A stretch of 64,000 nt of DNA from Aeoliella sp052161615 (GCF_052161615.1 NZ_CP197417.1:1798001-1862000), one strand, 5' to 3'; positions 8,673 to 17,620 are shown, numbered from the stretch's first letter. The notes: generated from the sequence alone by a model not told the origin. Numbers and translations are program-made.

Positions 8673-9260
8673 ATGGATGGCTGCCAACACCGCTCAACAC
8701 CCGGCCTAGGGAGAATAGGCGCACCGCAAGTGGGCTTGATGCTTCTTCTTTTGGGGCTGGCGTCAGGTTGCGTCGAGGAGAAAGTGGATGGCACCACGCA
8801 CACGTTCACGTACGATTGGTGGATCCCGACGGTCATGCTTCTGGGAGGAGTGCTCGCGATTCCGATTGGCTTAGCGCTCAGACGGACCTCGTCGCGTTTC
8901 GGGTGGGCGTTGATTATCGGAGGTCCCATTGCAGCGCTCGGCGTAGCACCTTCTCTATTCCTCGATCGTTCGGTAGTGGACGACCAGCACTTCTCTGTCC
9001 GCTCCGGCATCTGGGGCATGACTGCCATTCATGATGTCGACTACGACCAACTCGCCCATGTTCGTTACATCGTGGAGGAGTCGACGGGGCGGCGTGGACG
9101 CAAGAATCTCGATTACTACCTGGTATGCACCCACCGCGACGGTTCCTCGTCGAAGATTCCGATGGGTAATCCCTGTGCCGAAGCCGCGGCCGTGGAGTTC
9201 CTGCGACGCGCAACCGCGCTGAATATTCCGATACACGACGAAACGCACGGAGCGCACTAG
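8673..9260 (+). CDS. Hypothetical lipoprotein with two membrane segments
   Basis: The function is not recognised. From the start at 8673 the protein has 195 residues. It opens with a signal peptide ending in LASGC, a good lipobox. Two hydrophobic segments follow, near residues 49-68 and 75-95. The rest is a soluble region of about 100 residues with DVDYDQLAHVRYIVEE and a C-terminal part that looks like a PH-like or DUF domain dealing with membrane-proximal structure; this is only an impression. An upstream in-frame start at 8463 would overlap the ArsR operator, so I prefer 8673. A terminator-like hairpin follows at 9266. Confidence 0.68.
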   Translation: MDGCQHRSTPGLGRIGAPQVGLMLLLLGLASGCVEEKVDGTTHTFTYDWWIPTVMLLGGVLAIPIGLALRRTSSRFGWALIIGGPIAALGVAPSLFLDRSVVDDQHFSVRSGIWGMTAIHDVDYDQLAHVRYIVEESTGRRGRKNLDYYLVCTHRDGSSSKIPMGNPCAEAAAVEFLRRATALNIPIHDETHGAH

Positions 9261-9265
9261 ACGCA

Positions 9266-9296
9266 GAGAGCGCCCCTCACTTTCTAGGGCGCTCTC
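9266..9296 (+). terminator. Hairpin after the lipoprotein gene
   Basis: The arms GAGAGCGCCC (9266-9275) and GGGCGCTCTC (9287-9296) form a 10-base-pair stem six bases after the stop codon. There is no T run, so it is an intrinsic terminator only with reserve. Confidence 0.55.
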
Positions 9297-9486
9297 CGAT
9301 AGTTCAAGCTGCTACGCCGGGCGATCACAATCGCGTCGGTGCACGACAAGCGGGGGCTCGCTGGGTATACTGGCGAAGTGAGCTTGCACCATCGCAAGTT
9401 TGTCGACTCGGTCGACGTTGAATCATCTTCACCCCAGTAATGTCGCAAGCCGCCGCACCGCGGGGCTCGACCTGCCAGGCGTAATC

Positions 9487-11154
9487 ATGTTCAAAGTAGC
9501 TGCTTGTCTCGTAGGGGCCGCCGTGGCCTCTGTACAGTTCTGTCTTCCTACTCTCGCCCAAACGCAGGCCAAGGCCTCAAAGCCGAACTTCGTCGTCATC
9601 ATGGTCGACGACATGGGTTACTCCGATCCCGGTTGTTACGGCGGCGAGATCGACACTCCCAATATCAATCGCCTAGCGGAAGAGGGTGTGCGGTTCCGCG
9701 AGTTCTACAACTGCTCGCGGTGCTGCCAGACACGGGCTAGCATGCTCACCGGTGCCTATCCCGAACGCGTCGGCATGCGCGAGTTTGGCCGCTCGATGCA
9801 ATCCGATGTCCCGACGATTGGCGAGAACCTCCGCCAAGCAGGGTATCGCACCGCCATGTCCGGCAAGTGGCACCTCACCGAACTCCCAGAGCGGCCAACC
9901 GGGCCTCGGCGAATCCAGTGGATGAATCATGAACTTCAGCTCGACCGCCCGTTCGGTGACATCGGCACCTATCCCACACGGCGAGGTTTCGACGATTTCT
10001 ATGGCATCGTTTGGGGCGTGGTCGATCACTTCGACCCTTTTAGTTTGACCGAAGGCGAAGAGCCCGTCGCCAACGTGCCCGACGACTACTACGCCTCCGA
10101 CGCCATCACCGACTACGCCGTGAAGTACATCGACGGGGCAGTCAAGGACGAAAAACCGTTCTTCCTCTACGTCGCCTACACCGCCCCCCACTGGCCCATC
10201 CAGGCCCGCCCCGAGGACATCGCGAAGTACAAAGGCCGCTACACCAAGGGCTGGCAAGCCCTCCGCGACGAGCGATTCGCCAAGCAGCAAAAGCTCAGCC
10301 TGTTCGACGACGATACGCCTCTTGGCAGGCTTTCGGGCGATGCGCCCGATTGGCAGGAACTGAGCAAGTCCGATCAAGAGTACGAAGCGATGAAGATGGC
10401 CGTCCACGCCGCGATGGTCGACGGTGTCGATCAAGGTATTGGTAGGATAATGGACGAACTCAATAAAGTCGGCGCCGACGAGAACACGATCGTCCTGTTC
10501 CTCTCCGACAACGGAGCCTCGCCCGAGATCCCCGAACCGCCGGGGTACGATCGCCATGGCGGTACGCGCGACGGGCGGCCGTCGCTCCGTGAGGCGAAGC
10601 TGCGAGAGGGCGACAATCGCACCAAGCTCGGCACCGACGAAAGCTACACCGGCATCGGCCAGACCTGGGCCACGGCCGTCAACACGCCGCTGCGACTTTG
10701 GAAGGCCGAGTCGTACGATGGCGGTTGTCGCACCCCCATGATTGTCCGCTGGTCCCAAGGACTGAAGGTCGAGAAGGGGAGCATCACCGATCAGATCGGC
10801 CACGTGGTGGACATCGCCCCGACGCTCTACGAACTCGCCGGCGTCGAGTCCCTGGCCGGCACGCTCCGCGACGGCGTGAGCCTCGCGCCCGTGTTCGTGG
10901 GCGATGTCATCGACAGCGAGCGGCCGCTGTTCTTTCAGCATGGCCAAGGCGCCGGCGTGCGACTTGGAAAGTGGAAAGCCTCGAAGCGTGCGGGTGGCGA
11001 GTGGGAGTTGTTTGACATGGCGGTCGACCCCGGCGAGACCAACAATCTCGCAAAGCAGCACCCGGAGCAGCTCACTAAGTTGGTCGACGCCTGGAACACG
11101 TGGCAGTCTCAACTCGGCGAATCGAGCACCGATCTCGGCGGGTTAAATTCGTAG
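9487..11154 (+). CDS. Secreted sulfatase (arylsulfatase family)
   Basis: From 9487 the protein has 555 residues and a signal peptide ending near LPTLAQ. It is an alkaline-phosphatase-superfamily sulfatase that removes sulfate esters, probably from algal polysaccharide or other sulfated glycans in the periplasm. VVIMVDDMGYSDPGCYGG carries the Asp pair that binds calcium. The formylglycine site reads CCQTRASMLTG; the usual pattern is C-x-P/A-S/T-R, so the Pro is replaced by Gln while Cys and Arg stay. LFLSDNGASPE carries the second metal Asp-Asn. An upstream in-frame start at 9400 lacks a signal-like opening. The gene is monocistronic here and no sulfatase-maturing enzyme is beside it. Confidence 0.92.
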   Translation: MFKVAACLVGAAVASVQFCLPTLAQTQAKASKPNFVVIMVDDMGYSDPGCYGGEIDTPNINRLAEEGVRFREFYNCSRCCQTRASMLTGAYPERVGMREFGRSMQSDVPTIGENLRQAGYRTAMSGKWHLTELPERPTGPRRIQWMNHELQLDRPFGDIGTYPTRRGFDDFYGIVWGVVDHFDPFSLTEGEEPVANVPDDYYASDAITDYAVKYIDGAVKDEKPFFLYVAYTAPHWPIQARPEDIAKYKGRYTKGWQALRDERFAKQQKLSLFDDDTPLGRLSGDAPDWQELSKSDQEYEAMKMAVHAAMVDGVDQGIGRIMDELNKVGADENTIVLFLSDNGASPEIPEPPGYDRHGGTRDGRPSLREAKLREGDNRTKLGTDESYTGIGQTWATAVNTPLRLWKAESYDGGCRTPMIVRWSQGLKVEKGSITDQIGHVVDIAPTLYELAGVESLAGTLRDGVSLAPVFVGDVIDSERPLFFQHGQGAGVRLGKWKASKRAGGEWELFDMAVDPGETNNLAKQHPEQLTKLVDAWNTWQSQLGESSTDLGGLNS

Positions 11155-11269
11155 CGATCTCGAACCTTAGGGAGTTTGGTGCCGGGTTGGAATTCCGGAC
11201 GGCGGGCGGTTGGCGATAGAATGGCGGACCGAGGTTACGCCCCTTTGCTCTGCCAACACCCCATAGCCC

Positions 11270-12418
11270 ATGTTCTTTTCGTTGCAGCGACGACCTTCCC
11301 GCAGCGGTACGCCCCGCATTCGCCGCCACACGCCGCCAGGGGCGTCGCCGGGCACCATCCAGCCGCATCCCGACGCCCCGGCTCCAAGAATCCACGTCAT
11401 TCACTATACGGCCGAGACGATCGAGGAGCAGGACGTCGCCGACCCGCTCGCCCTCAAGACATATTTGAGTCGCGAAGGTGTCACCTGGATCAACGTCGAT
11501 GGCGTGGGCGATCCGCAGATGCTTGAGCAAATCGCCCAAGTCTTCGGCCTTCATGCGCTGGCGATGGAAGACGTCGTCAACGTCCATCAGCGTGCGAAGG
11601 TCGACGAGTACGACGACCACCTCTTCATCGTTGTCCGAATGCTGCTCGCCCACGAGGGAATCGAGGACGAGCAGCTCAGCATATTCCTCGGCGAGAAATA
11701 CCTGCTAACGATTCAGCAGCACCCCGGCGATTGCCTCGACCCCGTTCGCCAGCGACTCCGCACCAACCGCGGCAAAATTCGCAAACGACAGTCCGACTAC
11801 CTTTGCTATGCCATTATCGACGCGGTGATCGATGCCTACTTTCCTATCGTCGACAGTCGTGGTGAGATGCTCGAAGACCTGGACGAAGCGGCTCCCTCGA
11901 GGCATACCCCGCAGTTCATGGCCGGCCTGCATCAGATTCGCGGCGACCTCTCTGCACTCCGTCGTGCCATCCGCCCGCTCCGCGACGCCCTCACTCGATT
12001 GATGCCCGACTCCAACGAGCTGTTTCGGCAAGAGACGCAGCTCTACCTGCGCGATTGCTTCGACCACACCATCCAGTTGATGGACTTGCTCGACAACTAT
12101 CGCGACATGTGCATCGACCTTCGTGACTATTACCTTTCGAGCATGGACCATCGCATGAACGAAATCATGAAGGTCCTGACGATCATCGCCACGATCTTCA
12201 TGCCGCTGAGCTTCGTTGCGGGCGTGTACGGCATGAATTTCGATACCAAGCTCCCCGGCAACATGCCCGAGCTCAATATTCCTTACGCGTACGTGGGCGT
12301 GCTCGTGTTGATGGCGACCATTACCGCCGTCCAGATTGGGTTCTTTTGGAAGCGGGGTTGGCTCGGCTCCGACGGTGCAGCCAAGGTCGAGACCAAGCCG
12401 AAGCGTCACTGGGATTAG
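11270..12418 (+). CDS. corA: CorA family magnesium/cobalt transporter
   Basis: The 382-residue protein is a pentameric divalent-cation channel of the inner membrane. About residues 1-40 are a basic, Pro-rich, poorly conserved tail; about 45-310 form the cytoplasmic funnel domain and long stalk helix. The first membrane helix ends in the signature YGMNF (near residue 320), and the second helix follows with a Trp/Lys/Arg-rich C-terminal end. All signature features are intact. The gene ends one base before the stop of the opposite-strand PAP2 gene, so the two converge without a separate terminator. Confidence 0.95.
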   Translation: MFFSLQRRPSRSGTPRIRRHTPPGASPGTIQPHPDAPAPRIHVIHYTAETIEEQDVADPLALKTYLSREGVTWINVDGVGDPQMLEQIAQVFGLHALAMEDVVNVHQRAKVDEYDDHLFIVVRMLLAHEGIEDEQLSIFLGEKYLLTIQQHPGDCLDPVRQRLRTNRGKIRKRQSDYLCYAIIDAVIDAYFPIVDSRGEMLEDLDEAAPSRHTPQFMAGLHQIRGDLSALRRAIRPLRDALTRLMPDSNELFRQETQLYLRDCFDHTIQLMDLLDNYRDMCIDLRDYYLSSMDHRMNEIMKVLTIIATIFMPLSFVAGVYGMNFDTKLPGNMPELNIPYAYVGVLVLMATITAVQIGFFWKRGWLGSDGAAKVETKPKRHWD

Positions 12419-12419
12419 C

Positions 12420-13151
12420 TCACTCGGCTGGTTGCTCGATCATGCCGCGACGTTCGAGCATCGCGGCGATGGCCCAGCACGCGAGCGCCCACGCCGCGCC
12501 GAGTGTCCACCCCGCCAGTACGTCGGTCGGCCAGTGGACGCTCAAGTACATCCGGCTGAACCCTACGAGCAGCGCCACCACCACCGCGACCACCACGATG
12601 TAGATCCGCAGGCTTCGTTTCGACTGATAGCGCGCGAGTAGCACGCCGAGCGTCAGGTACGTCGCCGCCGACATGGTGCTGTGACCACTCGGGAAGCTCG
12701 CGCTAAACACTTCGTTGCCATGCGGAAACAAATCGGGCCGCGCGCGATCGTAAAACGCCTTGAGGCTAAAGCTCACCGCCGTCGCCCCCAGTACCGCGGC
12801 CATCACGTACAGCACCACCCAGTGTTTGCCTTGCAGCCACAGATACCCACACGCAGCGATCGTCATCCCCCCCAGGACGCTCACCGATCCGAGTGCCGTA
12901 ATGTCGCGCATCGCCTCGGCGAGCCAGTGCGGGCCGATCGGTTGCGTGGGGTCGTCGGCGTGGCGAAGCGACATCAGCACCGCCCGGTCGAAGTTCTCCA
13001 AGTCCCCTTCGTTCACTTCGTCGGCGAGCTCCACAAATCCCCAAATAGCGAGCGCCACCACCAGCAGCATCGCCAACGGAATCCACTCCGTGTGCGGCCG
13101 GCTCCGGAGCTTGGCGATCGTGCGGTCCCAGATTTCTCGTAGCTTGGACAT
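12420..13151 (-). CDS. PAP2-family membrane phosphatase
   Basis: This 243-residue polytopic protein has the full PAP2 phosphatase signature: KAFYDRARP (K-x6-RP) near residue 123, FPSGHS near residue 147 and SRMYLSVHWPTD near residue 198. Five or six hydrophobic helices are visible. Such enzymes remove phosphate from lipid phosphates, including undecaprenyl diphosphate and phosphatidate. The N-terminal 35 residues are basic and cytoplasmic. It converges with corA. Exact substrate is not inferable. Confidence 0.9.
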   Translation of the reverse strand: MSKLREIWDRTIAKLRSRPHTEWIPLAMLLVVALAIWGFVELADEVNEGDLENFDRAVLMSLRHADDPTQPIGPHWLAEAMRDITALGSVSVLGGMTIAACGYLWLQGKHWVVLYVMAAVLGATAVSFSLKAFYDRARPDLFPHGNEVFSASFPSGHSTMSAATYLTLGVLLARYQSKRSLRIYIVVVAVVVALLVGFSRMYLSVHWPTDVLAGWTLGAAWALACWAIAAMLERRGMIEQPAE

Positions 13152-13324
13152 GGACGGCAGGCGGTGGGCTAGGGCGGTTCGAGGGAAAAGCTCGTTGTTT
13201 TCCCCAGATTCTACCCGAAACAGAGCACTTGTCGCTGGGTGCGGGTGCCGGTAAAATCAGGGATTCCCCAAACTCCACTGGCTTTGCCCGGGGGGAGGTG
13301 CGGGAAGGTAGTGATAAAGGTATT

Positions 13325-13339
13325 CGCCCGGCGCGGGCG
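13325..13339 (+). promoter_or_regulatory. GC hairpin in the leader of the L31 gene
   Basis: The segment CGCCCG-GCG-CGGGCG forms a six-base-pair hairpin about 60 bases before the rpmE start. It could belong to an mRNA leader, but I do not recognise a known L31 regulatory motif. Confidence 0.3.
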
Positions 13340-13400
13340 AGAAGCAATAGTTCAACATCGCCACCCCTAAGGCGGCGGTCCCATCGGAGTTGCGAAGGCC

Positions 13401-13631
13401 ATGAAAGAAGGCATTCACCCCAAGTACCAGGAAACCAACGTGCACTGTGGTTGTGGCAACACCTTCACCACTCGTAGCACGCGTCCCGAACTCAAAGTGG
13501 ACATCTGCAACGCCTGCCACCCGTTCTTCACCGGCAAGTTGAAGTTCGTGGACACCGCGGGTCGTATCGAGAAGTTCATGAACAAGTTCTCCAAGGCCGG
13601 TTACGCCAGCCTTGGCAAGAACAAGAAGTAG
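13401..13631 (+). CDS. rpmE: 50S ribosomal protein L31
   Basis: This 76-residue protein is L31 of the large ribosomal subunit. It begins MKEGIHPKYQET and keeps all four zinc cysteines (CGC near residue 17 and CNAC near residue 36), so it is the zinc-binding C+ form. The C-terminal part with KFVDTAGRIEKFMNKFSK is standard. A strong terminator follows directly, and prfA starts about 95 bases later. This rpmE-prfA-prmC order is common in bacteria. Confidence 0.97.
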   Translation: MKEGIHPKYQETNVHCGCGNTFTTRSTRPELKVDICNACHPFFTGKLKFVDTAGRIEKFMNKFSKAGYASLGKNKK

Positions 13632-13645
13632 CTGCGGAACCAACG

Positions 13646-13678
13646 AAGCCCGCGTGCGTTTTTGCGCGCGGGCTTTTT
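13646..13678 (+). terminator. Rho-independent terminator after rpmE
   Basis: The arms AAGCCCGCG and CGCGGGCTT enclose a short loop and run into TTTTT, 14 bases after the rpmE stop. The stem is strong. Confidence 0.9.
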
Positions 13679-13726
13679 CGTTTTTTCGGTTCCCTCTTAC
13701 CAGCTACTCCTACCTGACCTGCTACC

Positions 13727-14800
13727 ATGCGCGATTTACTGGATGCCAAGCTCGCCCGCTTCGAAGAGCTCGAACGCGACTTGGTGGACATGGAGGTGCT
13801 TAGCGACTCCGACCGCTTGGCACAGACTGCCCGCGAACATGGTTCGCTGGCGCGACTTGCGGGCAAGTATCGCCGCTTCCGATCGCTGGTCGATCAGATC
13901 ACCGAAGCCCGCGAGATGGCCGAATCGGCCGACTTCGAAATGCGTGAGTTGGCCGAGGCCGAGCTCGAAGAGCTTCGCGCCGAGCGTGAAGCGCTGTGGG
14001 ATGAGCTGCTCGGGCTCACCGTCGGTGGCGAAGACGCCAACCGTAGTCGCTGCATCATGGAAATTCGCGCCGGAACCGGTGGCGACGAGGCCGCCCTGTT
14101 CGCCCGCGATTTGTACGAAATGTACAAGCGACACGCCGAAGCTCGCAACTGGAAAGTCGAGATCATGGATGCCAGTGGCACCGAACTCGGCGGAATCAGC
14201 CGCATCTCGCTCGCCCTCGAAGGCGAAGGTGTCTACCGCGAGCTGCAATACGAATCCGGCGGCCATCGCGTGCAGCGTGTCCCCGAAACGGAAACGCAGG
14301 GTCGCGTTCAAACCTCATTGGCCACCGTCGCTGTGATGGCCGAACCCGAAGAAGTCGAAGTCGATCTCAAGCCCGAAGACTACCGCCTCGACAAGTTCTG
14401 CGCCAGCGGACCGGGTGGTCAGCACGTCAATAAAACCGAGTCGGCCGTGAGATTGACGCACCTCGAAACCGGCATCGTCGTGCAGTGCCAGGACGAAAAG
14501 AGCCAGCACAAGAACCTCGCCAAGGCCCTTCGCGAACTCCGCAGCCGCATCTACGACCACTGGCAGCAAATCGAGAACAAAAAGCGGGCGGACGAGCGGA
14601 AGACGCTCGTCGGATCGGGCGATCGCAGCGCACGCATTCGCACTTACAATTTTCCGCAGAACCGCCTGACCGATCATCGCATCGGGCTCAACTTGTACAA
14701 GCTCGATCAAATCATCGCTGGCGACCTGCAGCCCGTGACCGATGCCATGATCGAGTACGATCGTCAGCAACTCCGCGACACGATGGAAGGATTGGAGTGA
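13727..14800 (+). CDS. prfA: Peptide chain release factor 1
   Basis: The 357-residue RF1 recognises UAA and UAG and triggers peptide release. The anticodon-like tripeptide is in the PxT form (PET, within RVPETETQGR), which marks RF1 rather than RF2. The catalytic GGQ lies in SGPGGQHVNKTES near residue 227. The N-terminal helical domain and the C-terminal RIRTYNFPQNRLTDHRI are typical. PrmC, the methylase of the GGQ glutamine, is encoded downstream. Confidence 0.97.
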   Translation: MRDLLDAKLARFEELERDLVDMEVLSDSDRLAQTAREHGSLARLAGKYRRFRSLVDQITEAREMAESADFEMRELAEAELEELRAEREALWDELLGLTVGGEDANRSRCIMEIRAGTGGDEAALFARDLYEMYKRHAEARNWKVEIMDASGTELGGISRISLALEGEGVYRELQYESGGHRVQRVPETETQGRVQTSLATVAVMAEPEEVEVDLKPEDYRLDKFCASGPGGQHVNKTESAVRLTHLETGIVVQCQDEKSQHKNLAKALRELRSRIYDHWQQIENKKRADERKTLVGSGDRSARIRTYNFPQNRLTDHRIGLNLYKLDQIIAGDLQPVTDAMIEYDRQQLRDTMEGLE

Positions 14801-14904
14801 GGCTGTAGGCTTTAAGCTGTAGGCTATAAGCCAGAAATGCATTGCTTCTACCCATAGTCAATGGCTTCTGGCCTACAGCTTATAGCCCATAGCCCACAGC
14901 TTCC
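14801..14904. repeat. REP-like imperfect palindrome between prfA and prmC
   Basis: This spacer is built from several near-copies of AAGCTGTAGGCTATAAGC on both strands. Bases 14801-14836 read in opposite sense to about 14865-14904, with the inner arms GCCAGAA and TTCTGGC and a smaller CATTG/CAATG pair within. The transcript would fold as one long hairpin. It resembles bacterial REP-type repeats; other copies would lie elsewhere in the genome. Confidence 0.65.
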
Positions 14905-14909
14905 CCTAC

Positions 14910-15854
14910 ATGTCCACGCCGGCCGAAGCAAAACCTGATTCCGACGCCTGGACCATCGGCAGACTGCTGAACTGGACTACCGACTTCTTCCAACAGCGCG
15001 GTCTCGATTCACCCCGGCTCGAAGCCGAAGTGCTGCTCGCCCATTGCCGCGGCTGCCAGCGAATTCTGCTGTACACGGCGTTCGACGAACCAGCGAGTGA
15101 AGAACTCCGCGAGAAATTCCGCGGCCTCGTCCGCGAGCGGGCCGCCGGCAAGCCTTTCGCTTACCTCGTCGGCAAGCGTGAGTTCTATTCGCTCGACTTC
15201 GAAGTCACGCCCGACGTTCTCATTCCCCGGCCCGAGACCGAACTGCTGGTTGTCGCGCTATTAGATCATGCGAGAGGGCAGGGGAGAGCGAAGGACCCGC
15301 TCACGATCGCCGACGTCGGTACCGGCAGTGGCATCCTCGCCGTGTGCGCGGCCAAGTACTTAAAGGCATCGCTAGTCACGGCGATCGACATTAGCCCCAA
15401 GGCCCTCGCCGTCGCCGAGCGTAACGCCGCGAAGCACCAAGTCGCCGAGCGGATCGAGTTCGTCGAGAGCGACCTGTTCGCCGCTGTCAAACCAAGCGAG
15501 ACGTTCGACTTCATCGTCTCCAATCCACCGTACATCACGACGGCCGAACTCGCCGAGCTCGACAAAACGGTCCGCGACTTCGAACCGATGCTCGCCCTCG
15601 ATGGCGGAGCCGAAGGGACGACGGTTGTCGAGCGCCTGATCGCCGAGGCCGCCACCCGGCTTCGTCCCGGCGGCGTGCTGATGATGGAGATCAGTCCCAT
15701 GATTGCCTCGCGCGTGGAGAAGCTGGTTGATGATTCGCCCCTTGAGCTTCTCGAGACGCTAAAGGACCTTGAGGGGCATGCGCGAATTGTTCAGGCCCAA
15801 AATGGTGAGCATGCAATGAAAGGTGGGCAAGTAGCGAAGGGAGAATCGACATGA
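14910..15854 (+). CDS. prmC: Release factor glutamine methyltransferase PrmC (HemK)
   Basis: This 314-residue SAM-dependent enzyme methylates the GGQ glutamine of RF1 and RF2. The N-terminal helical domain (about 1-85) contains LEAEVLLAHCRG and AYLVGKREFYSLDFEV. The Rossmann domain has the SAM loop VGTGSGILAVCAA and the substrate motif SNPPYI, both intact. A Lys/Gly-rich extension closes the protein. Its TGA stop overlaps the ATG of the next gene (ATGA). Confidence 0.95.
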   Translation: MSTPAEAKPDSDAWTIGRLLNWTTDFFQQRGLDSPRLEAEVLLAHCRGCQRILLYTAFDEPASEELREKFRGLVRERAAGKPFAYLVGKREFYSLDFEVTPDVLIPRPETELLVVALLDHARGQGRAKDPLTIADVGTGSGILAVCAAKYLKASLVTAIDISPKALAVAERNAAKHQVAERIEFVESDLFAAVKPSETFDFIVSNPPYITTAELAELDKTVRDFEPMLALDGGAEGTTVVERLIAEAATRLRPGGVLMMEISPMIASRVEKLVDDSPLELLETLKDLEGHARIVQAQNGEHAMKGGQVAKGEST

Positions 15855-16609
15855 ATTCCTCGACTTGGCTCGCCCTCATCGCTTTAGAACGTCCTGAACT
15901 CCCCGATCCCACCGCGGTTGCTGAGCGATGCAACGCCGCGGCACCCGACTCCGCGCCGCTTGAGATCTCAAGCCGCACCGACTCGATGGTCACCTTCCAG
16001 TGGGGCGAAGCCACCATCGCCTACACGCTGGTCGACCGACCGATCCCCGCCGCCCAGCTCGCCGGCCCCGCCGCCCGCGCGTGGTACTGGCCCCAAGCCG
16101 AAGCCGCGCTCGCCCAGCACACCGCCCACTTGATCGTCGCCCTGGTCGACGAAAGCCGCGACCGCATCGCCAAGTGCATGAAGCTCACCCGCTTCGTCGC
16201 AGCGCTACTCCCCGAGAGCTGCGCCGTGGGGCTTCAGTGGGGTGGCAGCCGCGCCGTGCACGAGCCGAGTGCGTTCTGCCAGGTCGCCGAACACATGTCG
16301 CGCGACGACATGCCACTGCACCTGTGGGTCGAGTTCCAAATCGAGTCGAGCGACTTGGGAGGGCTGCGGCTCTACACCACCGGCCTCGCTCCCTTCGGCA
16401 AACGCGAAATCGAGATCCCGAATTTCACGGGTTCGCCCCAAGACCTGATGGCCCACGCCTACAACCTGGCGCATTACCTGCTGGAGAAAGATGCCCACGT
16501 CAAAGACGGCGAGGTGATCGGCCTCCCCGGCGAAATCCAAGCCACCGCCCGCGACACCACCACGTTCCTAGGCGGCGACGAACCGGTGCTGGCGTTTGAG
16601 TTTAGTTGA
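15851..16609 (+). CDS. DUF4261-like protein
   Basis: The 252-residue soluble protein resembles the DUF4261 family of unknown function. Supporting phrases are AHLIVALVDESRDRIAKCMKLTR in the middle and LWVEFQIESSDLGGLRLYTTGL near residue 160, followed by a C-terminal part ending in FLGGDEPVLAFEF. It starts inside the stop of prmC and is probably translationally coupled to it, though the two jobs need not be related. The family assignment is from memory of the motif pattern and is moderate. Confidence 0.7.
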   Translation: MNSSTWLALIALERPELPDPTAVAERCNAAAPDSAPLEISSRTDSMVTFQWGEATIAYTLVDRPIPAAQLAGPAARAWYWPQAEAALAQHTAHLIVALVDESRDRIAKCMKLTRFVAALLPESCAVGLQWGGSRAVHEPSAFCQVAEHMSRDDMPLHLWVEFQIESSDLGGLRLYTTGLAPFGKREIEIPNFTGSPQDLMAHAYNLAHYLLEKDAHVKDGEVIGLPGEIQATARDTTTFLGGDEPVLAFEFS

Positions 16610-16690
16610 ATGGGGCGAGGCCTCTCGCCTGGGGAACAGCAAAGGGACTCCCCTACTTCAGCCTTGAACCAAATATCGCTGAACCAGATA

Positions 16691-16894
16691 ATGCCTCAAG
16701 AATTATTTGCAACTGTCGGGATTGGAGCGACAGCGGCCGCCTTCTATGCGGGAGCGAGTATTGCCCTAGGATTTAGCGTAGCACTTGCAGTTAAGTTCGC
16801 ACAACGAGTTCGCGACGGTGCATCCATTGCTCAAAATGTTGCTCGAACGTGGTCGAAACGTCGGCGCCCTAGTCGAGGCAGCTCGTTGGGGTGA
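16691..16894 (+). CDS. Small hypothetical membrane ORF
   Basis: This possible gene of 67 residues has one strong hydrophobic helix (residues about 8-38, GIGATAAAFYAGASIALGF) and a basic tail. It overlaps the start of the ankyrin gene in another frame. No clear ribosome binding site precedes it. It could be a real membrane peptide, or the broken N-terminus of the ankyrin gene. Confidence is low. Confidence 0.3.
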   Translation: MPQELFATVGIGATAAAFYAGASIALGFSVALAVKFAQRVRDGASIAQNVARTWSKRRRPSRGSSLG

Positions 16895-17246
16895 TTTAGC
16901 ACTCGTGCAACAACTCGTTGCAAGGGGTATTCCAGTCGACGCAACGGAGGAAGATGGTGTTTCCGCACTCATATGCGCTGCCTCAGCCGGAGAAGTTGAG
17001 ATTATCGATTATCTCATTGATCATGGTGCTAATGTAAATGCTACGAGTTGTCGCTATGGAAGGACGCCACTCATGGCACTATTGGCAGCTTTGCACGATT
17101 CCGACACCTATTGCCAAGTAGCCAAACGACTGTTGGAGGCCGGAGCACGTGTCGACATCACGGATCATGCAGGCAAGAATGCTATCGACTATGCAGAGGA
17201 GAGAGGTGACCCAAGGGTAGCTGAATTGCTTCGTGCTACCAGCTGA
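16785..17246 (+). CDS. Ankyrin repeat protein
   Basis: The protein has up to 153 residues from a TTG start at 16785; an ATG at 16836 gives 136. Three to four ankyrin repeats are visible: LVEAARWGDLALVQQLVARG, GVSALICAASAGEVEIIDYL followed by IDHGANVNA, a longer repeat with RTPLMALLAAL and AKRLLEAGARVD, and a last one with GKNAIDYAEERGD. Ankyrin stacks bind partner proteins; the partner is unknown. The base composition is less GC-rich than its neighbours, which fits acquired DNA next to the repeat-rich spacer that follows. Confidence 0.75.
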   Translation: MQLSSHNEFATVHPLLKMLLERGRNVGALVEAARWGDLALVQQLVARGIPVDATEEDGVSALICAASAGEVEIIDYLIDHGANVNATSCRYGRTPLMALLAALHDSDTYCQVAKRLLEAGARVDITDHAGKNAIDYAEERGDPRVAELLRATS

Positions 17247-17401
17247 TTACGAACCGACAAGGTGGCACTGGTCACCGTGTTCTAGCTGCGTGTGCCATTG
17301 GATTCGCCGGTGTCGGCGAGGCGAGAAGGTGTTGTACTGTAGAGATCATTTACTACCAAACAGTCACATCGGCTAATCGTCAAATTTCTTCTACTACCCC
17401 A

Positions 17402-17543
17402 AGTAGGTCGGCCGTCCCGGCCGTCCCGGCCGGCAGCCGATGTTGCCACTTCGTGAAATGTTCTAGGTCGGACGGGACTCGACCATGCTGACCTCCAAAC
17501 GTGGCGACGTTATCCCTCGTCGGCCTTGCGCGACCGACCTACT
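17402..17543. repeat. Inverted-repeat-bounded element
   Basis: The outer arms AGTAGGTCGG (17402-17411) and CCGACCTACT (17534-17543) are perfect inverted repeats about 120 bases apart. Inside is a short tandem of GGCCGTCCC. The layout resembles a small non-coding mobile element, but no target duplication is evident. Confidence 0.4.
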
Positions 17544-17620
17544 GGGGGCTGGTTTTAGGCCCGGCGTTTACGCCGGGTCACTTGGCCCAAATACCCCGAA
17601 GGGGTTGCGTATGTCAGCCC

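Noticed and set aside
9673..11112. Long open frame (479 codons) opposite the sulfatase gene
   Set aside because: It lies wholly within the sulfatase coding sequence on the other strand. Its protein has no family-like sequence; such frames are expected opposite GC-rich genes.
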